Below are positions 33,673 through 45,183 of a DNA stretch of 48,048 bases, piece after piece (the stretch's first letter is position 1; each line of letters starts with the position of its first letter). The position numbers and the translations under genes were made by a program. Source of the DNA: Cylindrodendrum hubeiense (taxonomy: Eukaryota; Ascomycota; Sordariomycetes; Hypocreales; Nectriaceae); contig JAANBB010000319.1 in assembly GCA_014621425.1 (NCBI GenBank), positions 1 through 48,048 on the forward strand, given 5' to 3'. The notes beneath the pieces were generated by a model. That model was given only the letters and a program-made list of their open reading frames with translations, made no database searches and was not told the DNA's origin.

Positions 33673-34106
33673 GATTGAACCAAATTCCAGGCCGCGGTAG
33701 GTGGACGGCGTTGTAGAAATTGGAAATGTTGTTGTGTGTGAAAGTTGGCTTTGTTGTTGGTGATGGACAATTGGTAGGTGCGGCATCGTCATTGTCAATT
33801 TCATACCGGATGCGATAAGATAAGGCAGGACTAGCGCCCGGGGCGTATTAGTCATTCGCCCCAGGGCGCTTGTGCCAGTCTAGTCCCCTGGAAGCTCCAT
33901 CCTCAGGGCTCGAGACCACTAAAGCATAGCGGTTGACTGGTTCCACTGCCGCTGCGTACCACCTGACGTCAGTTGTGCCCCGCGATGTTCGGTGATGCAT
34001 CCGCCACGACATCGCCAAAACATCCGGAGATCACGTACAACGAGGCAAAGGTGCCGCCGATAACCGAAAACTCTAGGATTTGTTGGTGCCTGTGTACAGT
34101 AGAAGC
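33673..34106. promoter_or_regulatory. Bidirectional promoter region of rtt106 and vfa1
   Basis: 434 bp separate the two start codons. Near the middle lies a perfect palindrome, CTGACGTCAG, containing the full cAMP-response-element octamer. Confidence 0.55.
33964..33971. promoter_or_regulatory. CRE-type bZIP site TGACGTCA
   Basis: A perfect CRE octamer inside a 10-bp palindrome (33963-33972), 136 bp upstream of the vfa1 ATG and 292 bp upstream of the rtt106 ATG. CREB/ATF-type bZIP factors (Atf1 in fungi) bind this sequence. Function is inferred from the motif and its position. Confidence 0.45.
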
Positions 34107-34856
34107 ATGGCGACCTCATTTCCCAACATCTACCACCATCGGAGGGTTGCTGAGTCGGCATCCAAGGCTTGCGATGTCTGCTACAAGCCGAGCGCCTCGG
34201 TGTTGATCACGCCTGATAACAAGGTGCGCAGGAAGAGCTCGGGATACACAACAAACAGACAAACCAGGGACTGACTGACGGATATTAGGACTTCTTCTTC
34301 GTGTGTCCCTCTCACCTGAAGGATCACTACTTCTGTACCCCCAAGGTCGATGAAGATGCCCTGAAGGCCAAACGAGAAATGGAGCTCGAGGAGGAAAAGA
34401 AGCGTCTCAAGAAGGAGTACGAAGAGAAGCAACGAAAGAAGAAAGAGAAAGAAAGCAAGAATGATAAGGACAAGGACGGCGACAAGGACAAAGATAAGGA
34501 CAAGGACAAGGACAAAGATGACAAGAAAGATGACAAGAAGGATGATGCAAAAGATAAGGTGCGTCCACGACTAATCCCCGATGCAGATTGACCATCTCAT
34601 TCCCTTGGTGACCGCCGATGCTAAGACTTGCCAGGGAGTGGAAGAAAAGGAGGCAACCCCTGAGCCAGAACCTCGAGTATTCGAGTTGAAGACGTGCGTG
34701 AGCCCTTCATCAGCTATGAGTGGTACTGACAGACGCAGTTCTTTCTACCAACAACGGTTGACGAAGAAACGACAAGCGGAAGCTGCGAAACGGGAACGAG
34801 AGCGGATGTCTAAGCCCGGCTATTTCCCGTCAGTTCCCAGAGATGACCCCAGCTGA
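34107..34856 (+). CDS. vfa1: Vps4-associated protein 1 (Vfa1), 4 exons
   Basis: Exons 34107-34223, 34289-34558, 34635-34693 and 34739-34856 give 187 residues, near yeast Vfa1 at about 203. The introns are 65, 76 and 45 nt. The conserved N-terminus IYHHRRVAESASKACDVCYK is followed by a small zinc-knuckle-like set (C22, C25, C45, H48, C55, with FFFVCPSHL between). A charged coiled-coil or single-helix stretch spans about 62-129, with Lys-Asp repeats from about 92. After a short acidic part comes the conserved C-terminal helix SFYQQRLTKKRQAEAAKRERERM (about 150-172), expected to contain the segment that binds the MIT domain of Vps4. Vfa1 is an endosomal regulator of the Vps4 ATPase. Each splice junction restores the known family order, in particular the split codon AC|T before SFYQQR. 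Confidence 0.92.
34461..34558. repeat. Coding AAGGAC hexamer repeat in vfa1
   Basis: Near-perfect tandem AAGGAC units, then AAGATGAC-type variants, encode the alternating Lys-Asp tract of Vfa1. The reading frame is kept, since the unit is two codons long. Confidence 0.85.
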
Positions 34857-37800
34857 TCGGTGTCTGCAAGCAAACTGCATGTCTTGTGAAGTATACGACC
34901 GACATCCCAATGAATCAATCCCGAGGAACGATGAATTTATTTACACTTCTCAAAATGCGGTGCTTGGTGTTCTCATTCTCTTGGACGACTGACGATGCTC
35001 TGTCGAGACAAGAGCAACTGTTCTTGTACTCAGGACACACGAAACCTTGTATTCACCAGACTGAACCTTCCGGTCAATCACCAGGCTGGTCAACATCGAC
35101 AGATTGCGAATGGATATTATCAAGTTGACATCTTGAACCACCCCGGAGCCCACTGCGCCTAGTCATTGAAACAACCCAGGATCGCCACCTCGTCGCCGTG
35201 CTCGCCAGGTTCCCTATGCACTGAGGACATCTCTCCGACTCCTATCCAAGCTTGTTTGATCGCCATCCAATATCAACATCACCGCGAGAGCTCATGAACT
35301 TCAAGTTTCCAGTTTCCGGTTTCAACACATCTGTGATTCGAGATTGTGAAAACTACAGTATTCAACCCTCACGCACTTCAACAAATTTCCAGCAAAATAG
35401 GCCCCGATAGCTGTTCCAGTGAGATATCCAACTCGCCCATGTCCTTCCGTGCAGTGCCTGGCAATCCCAAGTTGGGTTTCACAGAGCCGTCGTCTAAGAC
35501 TCTTTTCCTACTGTCTCAATCCAATCCGCCGCCAAGCAACTCTGTCTGTGCCTGGCCATGACACATCAAGCACAGTTGACATCGTTGTCAAATTGGGTAT
35601 AGTTGGGGCCACCAGTTACGGAATAAAACTCGAGATTATACGCTATCCTTTCTCTCACTGGTCCACATCACTGGAAGAATACCCGTCGTTTCGTTCCTAA
35701 ACAGGAAACTCGAGTCTAAGACCACTCCCCTTATAACCGCTCTTACATCATACCTCTGAAGGCCCGTTTCACTTCATGGATCCTCAATTTCCACACACTC
35801 CTTCCACGCAGTAAGGCGAACCGTGATATCCTTGCTACCGGCCCCCAAGCCTAATTACGGCATTGGCGAGAATCTCACGCCGAATTGTCAGATAATAGTG
35901 GCTCGTACGCAGCCTCACGTTATTGATGAGGATGGTCATGGTAGTTCATCCTCTCCGCCTGGCGAAACAGACTGTTGGGGTGTGTCGGACTCGCATTCGG
36001 TCTAGGTTGAGCCCCGGGATATCTGTGGCCAACCGAAGCTCACGCGTCGTGTATTTATTGGACTTTTTGTGAAGTCCACTCGCGATCTCTCAGAAGGATC
36101 GAAAGGCTTAGCAAGGCTAAGACGCTTCAGCCCTGTGGTCGCCTTCCGTTAGCATGGGGTGGCTGGGCAATAAGCCCCAAAATGACTGGGTTAACTGGGT
36201 TAGGGCTTGCTCCTCGTTTCAACCCAGGTAAACGGCCCAGTTGGGAAGCGCTCTCCCGCAGGCTGGAGGATCTTTGGCGCAGTTTCGGATACCCGCCCCG
36301 ACTGAGTCCCCGGCGCGATGTTGCCTCGGAGGCTGAAACTAGCTCATCCGCAGTTCCCTGCTGCTACAGGGCTGGGCTAGTCCGCCTGGTATGCCAGTGA
36401 TTTGCCCTATCGCCAATGCCACACCCAGAAGCTTCATTGTGGCCGTCCGCGGCCCCGTCATACTGACGGATCCCGCGATTTGACGGGCCAGATCGTCTGC
36501 TCTCCGCAACAGGCAGATTTCGAGGCTGCAACCGGCCGACCAGTGCGGGGACCGTATGGGTTCTAGTGCTTACATGCTCACCAAGGCTCTGCCCGCAATG
36601 GCGGACTACCTTGGTAAGCAGCGCGAGTTTCTCTGCAAAAGAGTGGATGTCTATCATCTCGAAATAGGACCCTTGCATTGTTGTTGTGAGCGTGGGACGC
36701 AATGGGTCTGCCCTGTGGGTGTTGGGCGTTGGCGATACTTACACAGGGAGGATCCAGTCACCTCAGCAGCAAGGTGACGGCATTTCCCGATGACCAGCAG
36801 GACCGAATACTTTGAATATCGAGCTGACCAATGTGGTTAGTCACGACCCCCAGGGCCCTTGTCGAAGAACAGCGGTGTCGTTAACTAACTGCCTTGTTAA
36901 GGCGGCGGCTTTCCTCGGTCACCATGGCAGGGCAAGACACAAACTAGTAGGGCTGCGGGCTGTGGCGCTCAACTAACCAGACGAGGATGTGACAGGTGAG
37001 CTCTGACTCTCGCTATAGCGACCCGTGGTGCATACTTATCTCCCTTGTGTCAGCGTCCCGCCGGGTTCTGGAGGGGGACCGACGTAATCAACATGAACCA
37101 CGGCCAGCCACGATTCTGCAGCCCGTGAGAGCAGCTCTGATCTGGGCCGTGGATCCTGGAAGGCTTCGGCGACAATCGAACGACCAGCCTCGAGCACATG
37201 CGGAATCGGAAGATCCCACCCCCTCCGTTGGTCGAGATGATGACTGCAGACGGGCCTGAAGTGGCATGCATGCAACCCTGATCAACTCGGTCTTATACAG
37301 CCGTCGCTGTGAGAAGCTCCGGAGACTTGCTGCTAGACCATGCTGCTATCATCCCACACCCCCGAAGCCGAGGACGGGTTGCGCTCCTTCAATAACGGGG
37401 CGGCATATCCTGCGATGGCCTCTCCCTGACGCCTCGCCGAGCCCTCGAAGCCGCCAGAGCAGCGTCTGACATGACGCATGAGCGCCGTCGCATGTGACCC
37501 CCCTCGAAGCATGTTTCTCCTCCGACGATAGCGCCCACGGCGTTGCCCCGACGGACCTTGGGAATAGCTCCAACTACCGACAGTTTGGATCTGCCGCGGC
37601 CTGGCTGTCGACTGCGGATGCGACTCTGCGCTGTCAGCCTGTGTTCTGATGCAGGTGGATGGCTCCCCGGCGCTAACATGGCAACTCGCCCGACCAGGCG
37701 AATGACCTAGAGCCATGCTTGATGCATCTAGATGACGAGTCTGCCATAAAATATCTCATGCTGCCTACGGGGCTGGCTGGTCTACGACTTGCGTCGCTGC

Positions 37801-40093
37801 AGCTAAGAAGTGTCCGCCCGAGACACCTCGACTCCGCCATCTCGAACAGACCCGAGGCGTTCATCCTGCTCAGCCGGGCAGCAAAGTCGTCCCCGCTAGC
37901 CTCGTCGCGACACCCACAAGGCTTTCAGACTAGGGATTCATTTCATCATGGCTGGGCTCAAGGAAGCCCGGGAGGTGGCCGTGGGTTGGGGTTGCAACGA
38001 TGCACACCCGCGCCGTACGAGCTGGACGCCCAAGGTTGGCTTCCTCGCATCGCCTGCCCGCTTGTGATCGACATTGATGGCGTGCTGCCAGAGTATGACG
38101 GTCACTAAGGGGCGTGTCTCAAGAGAGTACTTGGAGGCTGTCAGACCAGAGGTACTTGTCCAAGTTTTGGCTCTTTGTACCTTCACTAACATACCCCTGG
38201 GCGCCTCTCGAAGCCAGGACCCACGGTTCGAGCCATGCAGGCCGGTCTCTTTCCTCGCCCTGGTGTCTTCAGCCTTGTGAACGATGGAACTATCCTGTCC
38301 GGTGCCCCGGGCCGTCTCTGGGAAACGTCACCCGCCCGATCGTCCCCCCCGAAAGGCCCGGCGACTACCAGGGGCTCTCCGGGCAGTCGGGATCGGAGCG
38401 GGTCTCCCACTACCTCCGGCGACGACCATCGCCGTCCTGATACCTGGACATACTCAACTCAACACATGACGCCGCTTATCAGAGCCCGCCCGATGCAGCT
38501 GCAACGCTCGAGACGGCCGGAGGCGGGACTCCTGAACAGGCAACCTCTGCGCTACGAGAACGCTCCTGCGCTCTGCCGGCGAGAATGATGGCTGCCTGAC
38601 GACGACATCCACCTCTGCGCCAGACTCAGAACGGCAAAGGACGATGCGGTCAGATGGGCACCCCCCGAGCTGCCGATGAAGCGGTGCATGATGTGATGGG
38701 GATACCCCGACGACACAAGATACAGCAGGGCCAAGGCGGCCAGAAGAGGGGGGCCCGGGTTTCTAGAGACGGCAGATCGCGAGGAACAGTTCGATTCGGG
38801 GAACGTGGCGTCCCTGGAGGGCTCCACCGCGTGATGCTCGCGTATGCCCAGTTGTACTCCGAAAGGGGTATCAAGACTCGAGCGTCGGGCATCTGGGGGC
38901 CCCTTCATGCCCGCGAACGGGGACGTCACCCCCCGAACACCGCGATGGGCTACGTCATGCTCGAAGCTACCCCTCATGAGTGCTACCATGCTGGGGCCGT
39001 CTCAATCCAACAGCCGAGTCTCGGATTTTGCGCGGTGATGGTGGTCATGATGAACTTGAAGGCGGCTGATAGGTCCAGGGGCTGGTGGTGAGCCATCACC
39101 ACTTGTCGCCACAGCGTCATTATTCTCGAGAACTAGGCTAACATAAGAATATCTAATCCATTACAAAGACTCCGATCCCATATATATCTTGTTTATCCAC
39201 CGATACGGCGCCTGGCGGGGCGGCAGTCTTACAGCCAGCCACATAATGCCGACGCGGAGCATGAAACCGGGTGTTTTTGTCTGACAAGCATCGAATCTGC
39301 GGAGCTTGTTCCCCAACCTCTCGAAGGCTTCCCTGGGATTCTCCTACAGGTCGCACAACCCGGGAAGCCCGATGAGACGGATGACGAGAGTCGTGTTTGC
39401 GGACGATGACTGGCTGGCTCGGAGTTTGCTGACGCTCGAAACATGGCGGAGTGCGGGCCCGCGACTAGAGTCTGGGCAGCAAGCCGTAAGCGGCGGTTTG
39501 CTCGCTTAGTATTACTACGACGGGACATTTCTTGTGCACGTTGAGTCCTAGTTTTCATTTCTTGCTGCGGGAGTCTATGGACCTTCGGGGTTTACCATAG
39601 GACGCCGAGTGAGGTAAAGGCTCTTGAGTCTAGTCCCGCCGTAACAGGGCGACGTCAGACGGCCACATTTTATGTAGCCATTCACACGACGGGTCCCGAA
39701 CGGGCAATCTACCGTCCGCCGTCCGCCGCCGTCCTAACTGTCCCAGGAAAACGGTCGAGGCGGAGCGTTTCCGCCGGGGCGTGCCAACTGCGGAAGGAAT
39801 TGTCTCCTTCGGACTCGGTCTCGCGCATCTTCATCCGGATATATCGTAGGGCGGGCTTGGCCAAAGGGATAACATGCCGCAATCGGCAAGGTGGAACAAA
39901 GTAAGGTAGAAAAAAATTGGTAGTGTCACCGCCTGTGTCTCCCGGGGGGAGCAAAGTTGCAGGGCTAGTCCAGAGGTGTGTGTGGGATGTGATCAAGGGC
40001 CGTGATGGATGGGATGGTGTGGAACAACGATGGGGCATGCGGTCAGGGATTGTGCTTTGTTCTGTGGACATGGCCAGTTGGTTGTGGGTTGCT

Positions 40094-40103
40094 CGACGCG
40101 TCG
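40094..40103. promoter_or_regulatory. Second copy of palindrome CGACGCGTCG
   Basis: Identical to the 10-bp palindrome at 8421-8430. Here it lies 3' of yvh1 and near no start codon I can support, which weakens a promoter role. Confidence 0.2.
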
Positions 40104-40636
40104 TCAAGGCTCGAATAAGATGCTGAGCAGAACTGTCTCAATAGTCCGAGCCTAGTGCTGAGCGTGCTAAGTTGCACCGAATGAGCTCTTGGAAAACGGC
40201 CGGGGTCTTTGTTTCCCATGGCTTCTCTTGACAATCCACACATGGGCGAATACACCCCTCCCCCATGAGAAGCTCCCATGCCTGCACCAGGAACCACCCG
40301 ATCGTCCCGTCGCCGTCTGACGATCTTTCGGTCGCCCCCATTCACAAGCCCTCAGTTTGTCTTCAGCGGCCGCCATGGGAGGAGAGGACCCATGCGCGGG
40401 TGTTCCAACACCCCGTAAGCCCTAACGGCTTCCCGTGTAGAACCACCCCCCCTCCAGTCCCCCCAGTCATTTTCCAAGCTGCCTTCTCACTCGATGCTTT
40501 CCGCTCTGACATGCCGTGGGGCACAAAGGCGCCGGTGCGACAACATGGAAGTCTCCGGTGAAGAGAGGCCCGGTTGTGGGCGGAGGAGTTTGAGAACCCC
40601 TCCTACCATGAGACGCCCTTGTCCAAAGCCAGGCTC

Positions 40637-40659
40637 GGGGGTTGGGTGGGGTTCCGGGG
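40637..40659 (+). other. Candidate G-quadruplex motif
   Basis: Four G-runs (5, 3, 4 and 4 bases) with loops TT, T and TTCC fit the usual G3+N1-7 pattern on the + strand, just beyond the yvh1 stop codon. In the yvh1 transcript, made from the other strand, this would be a C-rich segment. Confidence 0.55.
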
Positions 40660-40803
40660 AGTAATAACAGGGGGGGTCGGAGGCTCGGGGGTCCATGACC
40701 GGAGTCCTGGTCGACGGCGACTCGGGGACTAACATGGTCGCTGAACGGCGATCGCCCGGATAGTCAGTTGATTCCGCGTCTGGATCCCCGTTCACCCTGG
40801 ACG

Positions 40804-42085
40804 TTATAGGTTACCACCACGAGGTATAGCGCCGGGCGGCATTCGGATTCCCGTGGCCTGGCCGGGGGCTACTCCCGGCGCTCTCTTGACAACGTCGTCA
40901 ACTCGGGCACGCTGGAGAGAGAAGGCCGGTATGACCCAGCCGCCACAGGAGCATCTGAAGCCCTTCCAGTCGTAGCGGCCCACGCCGGCGCCGCACCTGA
41001 CATTGGGGCAGAGTAGCCGGCCGTTGAGCTCACCCTGCTCGAGGACGCCTCGCATCCAGCTCAGGGGCTCGATGAAGAAGTGCTGACACTGGGCGGTGGA
41101 GTGCGCGTTGGCGGACTTGTGATCGAGGATGAACGGCGCCGTGGCCAGGGTGTGTCGGCATTTCTTACACCGCAGGCTGAGTCCAGATTCGTCGTGGGGC
41201 TGAGCCTCCTCGTCTTCAAATCTCAGCCTTGTAGGAGCCTGGCCCACCGCCAGGTCCTCATCCACCTCGCGCTTGTACAACCAGCGCTGATACACGGGAT
41301 GGGTCTCGACATCGTCGGGGCAGCCCATTTCCCACCAAAGCGCCAGCTGGTCCATGAAGCCGGGGTTGGGCTCCGCCATGGGCCGTGTCCGGCGGACAAA
41401 GGTCAGCGCGGCGTGCACAGCCTCACCGGCGGTTTCCTTTCGCGGGCGATTCTGCGACGAAGATGACGGCGGGAGCGCGTGGGTTGGGTCAGAGATGGCG
41501 GTCGGGGTGATGTTAGGATCGAATCGGTTAGGATATCGCCAAAGCAGGTAGGCAATGGTGGCTGAGACAGATCTCGACTTCCCGGCAGCGCAGTGGACAA
41601 AGACGCCCGGGTGACTGCCATCGCCCCCAATGCTTAGATCATCGATGCCCTTGTCCAGAGCTGCACCGGCCGCGTTACCGTCGACCAGCTTCGTGGTGTT
41701 CCCCGATCCATGTCCTCTCAAACCCTCGTCGATGAACTTGACAGCCCTAGGGAGCTCCACCAGCAGGTTGGCGTCATCCACATCATCAATGTCGATGATC
41801 AAATGACGAAATTGCTTTCCGTACTCAGACCACGGCTCATCCTTGAAGTTCTTGAGACCAGAAGGATCAAATCCAACCACGGATAGCACGTGAGTTATGC
41901 CACGCTCTGTCAGGGTATCAGAGCGGCGTAAAGCCCAGAGCCTTTATGAAGGGTCAGCACGAGTACAGTTGCAAAGGAGAGTCAGGGGCGCGCGTGTCCA
42001 GCTTGCTTGCCGCCCCTAACAGTGAGACAAATGCTTACCCGCCAACAAACAGCTCGTCCTGGCCTTCAACTCGGCTGAACGCCAT
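40804..42085 (-). CDS. yvh1: Dual-specificity protein phosphatase Yvh1, 2 exons
   Basis: Exons 42085-42039 and 41941-40804 give 394 residues; the 97-nt intron has GTAAGC and a GTGCTGAC branch. The join yields VEGQDELFVGGLWALRRSDTL, the conserved start of the catalytic domain. The P-loop HCAAGKSRS (132-140) has the nucleophile Cys133 and Arg139. The C-terminal zinc-binding domain shows CKKC (274-277), CQHFF (301-305), LCPNVRCG (326-333) and CSCGGW (346-351). Yvh1 releases Mrt4 from pre-60S ribosomes so that the P-stalk can assemble, a job that in yeast needs the zinc domain rather than phosphatase activity. Insertions around residues 93-125 and 160-188 lengthen it beyond yeast Yvh1 (364). The ATG at 42085 fits the family; an in-frame ATG at 42331 would add 82 unconserved residues. 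Confidence 0.95.
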
Positions 42086-45000
42086 CTCGACGATGCTCTG
42101 CTTGAGAAGCTCGAGCTCTCCGGCCTGGAACTGGTGCCCGAATTCCTCCCACTGCTGCAGGCGTGTGTCGGGCTCCGATGCTGCTGACTGGCGGGCGCTA
42201 TCTGCTGGGTGATCGTCGTCGCGGGAAATTTGATGCTCCAGCTTGACGGTTGATGCAAGCACCGGCCTGGTGGTGGACGGTGTGCCTTGAAGAGGGGTCG
42301 TTTGGTGGGTGTAATGAGAGGCAGACAGCAAGGCGTTCCCGTTTCGCGACAGTGCGGAGCGGCGTAGGAGATGAGTTCAGATGTGTAAATCCTTGCACGA
42401 ATGGATATTGTTGTTCTGCGCAGCCATCTATGTCGACGCCTGGAATTATCTCGTCACGTCAGAGTCGTTCACAGGTTCCTCATGACTCTTCGCCGAACTT
42501 GCCCTCGATTTTTCTTCCTTGCCCCTCCTTGAGAGTTGCGCCACATGCGGCATACCCCGCCATCGCTTTCTGCTGGTGATATTCAGCACCAGCCACAGTT
42601 CCATCTCAAACCTGCACCGGCCACAGCTTGTCTCAGGCTCGACCAGAACGGCGCTAAGCCCCAGGGCCGGGTATGCGCTCTGGCCAGTACGGGCTAGCCA
42701 GACCGGGCATGGACTTCGTAGACATGTCTCGCGCGCGGTGCACAATCAGCCTCACCGCGTGGCCCTGTAGGGCTAAGTACAAGTGCATTGCGTAGGTGGT
42801 GTTCGGCCATTGCCCTGTACGGTGGGCGCATGCCCCAATCTACCGTATTAGGGGCAAGGCGCCTCTGGAAACAAAACAAATCGCACGTGACTGGGCTCTC
42901 AACCCTTGCTCCGTCCCTTGCTCCGTTCGTTCCGGGGGTTCTCGAACCACAGGTTCCGCTGTCGTTGCCTGCGTTGGGCATTGGGCCTTGCGACTTGGAA
43001 ACCCCAGAGCCCAGGATCCCAAGTATTTTTTGCCCCTAAACTCAAATCCGCCCGTCGCCAAGCCCGCCTTCATCTCGGGGGTTTGGGGGGCGTCAGCGCC
43101 GATGGCCAGTGACTAAACATTTGACATGCTACTCGGCTTCAGCCCCTTCCGCCAAGTCCATGCGCGGGCGGAATTCCAAAACCAACCTAAATTTAAAAAC
43201 TCAACTAAAAAGAAACGAAAAACGCCTGGATATCTTGGCTCCGCTTCCCCAGGGACGGACACCATAGCGCCTCGCTGTCCATTCCAACTTGAGGTAGTCG
43301 CATACTCCTGTTCCCGTAGCATAGGTAGCTGCCTATACCCACTGCCTATACCCACTACCTTGTATACACGTACACGCACTCCGCTCCATCCAGGCTGGCC
43401 AGGCTAAGATTACTTGCTCTTTCCTCTACCTCCACCTCCACCTCCACCTTCACGCCATCAGCTGAGCTGATCTTCTATATACGGCACAGGACTGGACGGA
43501 ACTAGCGAAACCCATAGCCTTAGCTGGTAGCTGGGGCACACAGAATAGATAGTTTGTGAGCTGAAAGCCAGAGACACACACCACAACACGCACCACACCC
43601 CATTTCACGGATTTCCCAATGCAGAAGCTCGCAGCTTCTCTCCGCTCTTGACATTTCCGCACCCCGTCCATCATCTTGGTCATGCCCTATGACTTGTCGC
43701 GACGACGCCAATGGCGTCTCCAGCCTTGGTGAGCTACCCCCAAAACAAGCCCGTCCAACTGTTGTGGTGCCATGTCATGTCACATCCAATCACGAGCCCG
43801 CCCGTTGTGTCATGCTTTCACATTTCATTCGCACTTGGATTTAGATCGCTCTTGTGCTATTCGATTTTGTTTGTATTGAATCATTCCTGCTTTCCCATCC
43901 TAGACCATGCTACCGTATCCCGTATCCTTTTTGTGCCGTTTCCCATGACATGAAAGGGCTCTAAATCTTCAAGCCTGAGCCCTGGTACATACATAATGTA
44001 AAAATGGTTCCTCCGTCATCCCAGCCTCGCCGTCTTGCGGGGTATATATAATTACAAAAAAAAAAACCAACAATAAAATAGATGCTCCGGGCCAATAGAC
44101 CCGGGATATGGCATTCGTGACAGAGCTGACTCCCCTCCATGTCTCTCCTCCTCCGTGTTGTGTGAGCATCATAACCGTGCAAGTCACCCCTAACGCCATG
44201 CTTGAACAGGGGTCTTCAGCCCAGTAAGAAAGTAGCGCCGCCACAAATGCATGGTCAAAGGCCAGTGTTGTGCCCTTCCCATGCAATCACCACCCATCCG
44301 CAGTAGTTCCCCTCAGATCTTCGTTTCCATGTCGCCTATGCGAACCGCCACTGTCAGACCGGGCCAATGTTGACGTTGTCAAGTCCCGAGCCACGCGGGT
44401 GTCCGGATCAATATTCGCTTCGTCTGGAATGTTGCAAATCCACTTGCTCGGATCCAGGTGGAGTCGTTGCTAGCCGTGTCGGCTGGTGGAGTCCCGACCG
44501 CCACCGCAGTCATCGTCACCTGTGCTCCTCCAACAGGCACTGCCTGGATGGCACCATTCAGCCCTCCCAACTGCAGCGCAGAGGTTGGGCACGGAGAAAA
44601 CATGTGTGCCGTAGGAGCGCGCATTCGGGGCGCGCATTCGGGCCCGCGGAATGCCCCGATTTGATTGCGGGAGATCAGCACACGCATCCCAGCCGCACCC
44701 TGATTTGCTTTGGTGTCGACGCATCTGCAGGCTGCGGCACGCTCCTCAAGCGAAACAGTTTTTTTTTCTCTTCAGGCGTTGCCCGTGTCCCTCGATGCAA
44801 CACCCTGCAGGTATTACCGTGCCGCTCATGTGGATGCCATTGCGCTTGTTTGTTGCCTTACTTTGGCCCTATTGTCGACCGCGCGTCCTCCCTGGTCGCA
44901 AATGCATCCAAACGCATCGTGGTCGGGCTTTCAGGTCGTCGGGTTCCAGTAAATCGTCCATGGATCAAGAGTCGCCGTAATTGGGGCAGGTCGACTCCTT

Positions 45001-45183
45001 GCTGGGTCCTTGCTGAGTCCTCGTCTAATACCCCGCCTGGTTCAACCTGGTCCTCCACTCAATCTCCAGTCCCCGACACCCCTGTCCGGAGCGTTACTCA
45101 GCGGGCAAAGGATTAGTGGTTGAAACGTCCTTGTGCGGCACTCGAGCTGTTGAACCCCGGGTCACCGTTGATCATCTGATTCT
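42086..45183. other. Intergenic between yvh1 (5') and the C2H2 gene (3')
   Basis: About 3.1 kb with both genes on the - strand, so it should hold the yvh1 promoter and the 3' UTR of the zinc-finger gene. No supported gene. A 249-codon + strand frame (44367-45116) is Ser/Arg/Cys-rich and overlaps other frames on both strands. Small repeats occur at 43331-43356 and an A-run at about 44055-44067. Confidence 0.5.
43331..43356. repeat. Two copies of GCCTATACCCACT
   Basis: An exact 13-bp direct duplication in non-coding DNA upstream of yvh1, followed by TACCTTGTATACACGTACACG. Confidence 0.85.

Larger units (their letters stand above)
34857..40803. other. Gene-poor spacer, about 5.9 kb
   Basis: No frame here shows a recognisable domain, splice-linked exons or the codon bias of the flanking genes. 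The many GC-rich frames between 36180 and 39560 overlap on both strands. The left part (34860-36000) is moderately AT-rich and the rest GC-rich. There are scattered ACGCGT words (36042-36047, 40096-40101), a 10-bp palindrome at 40094-40103 and a G-run motif at 40637-40659. The last few hundred bases should contain the yvh1 3' UTR. Confidence 0.5.

Noticed and set aside
36181..36215. GGGTTAGGG as an interstitial telomere repeat
   Set aside because: A single TTAGGG-like word does not make a tandem array.
38552..39091. 145-codon frames on both strands in the right-hand spacer
   Set aside because: Open on both strands through GC content, with no codon bias or recognisable domain.
44367..45116. 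249-codon frame on the + strand ending 68 bp from the zinc-finger gene stop
   Set aside because: No domain, Ser/Arg/Cys-rich, overlapped by other frames, and in the expected 3' region of a convergent gene. Transcript data could reopen it.
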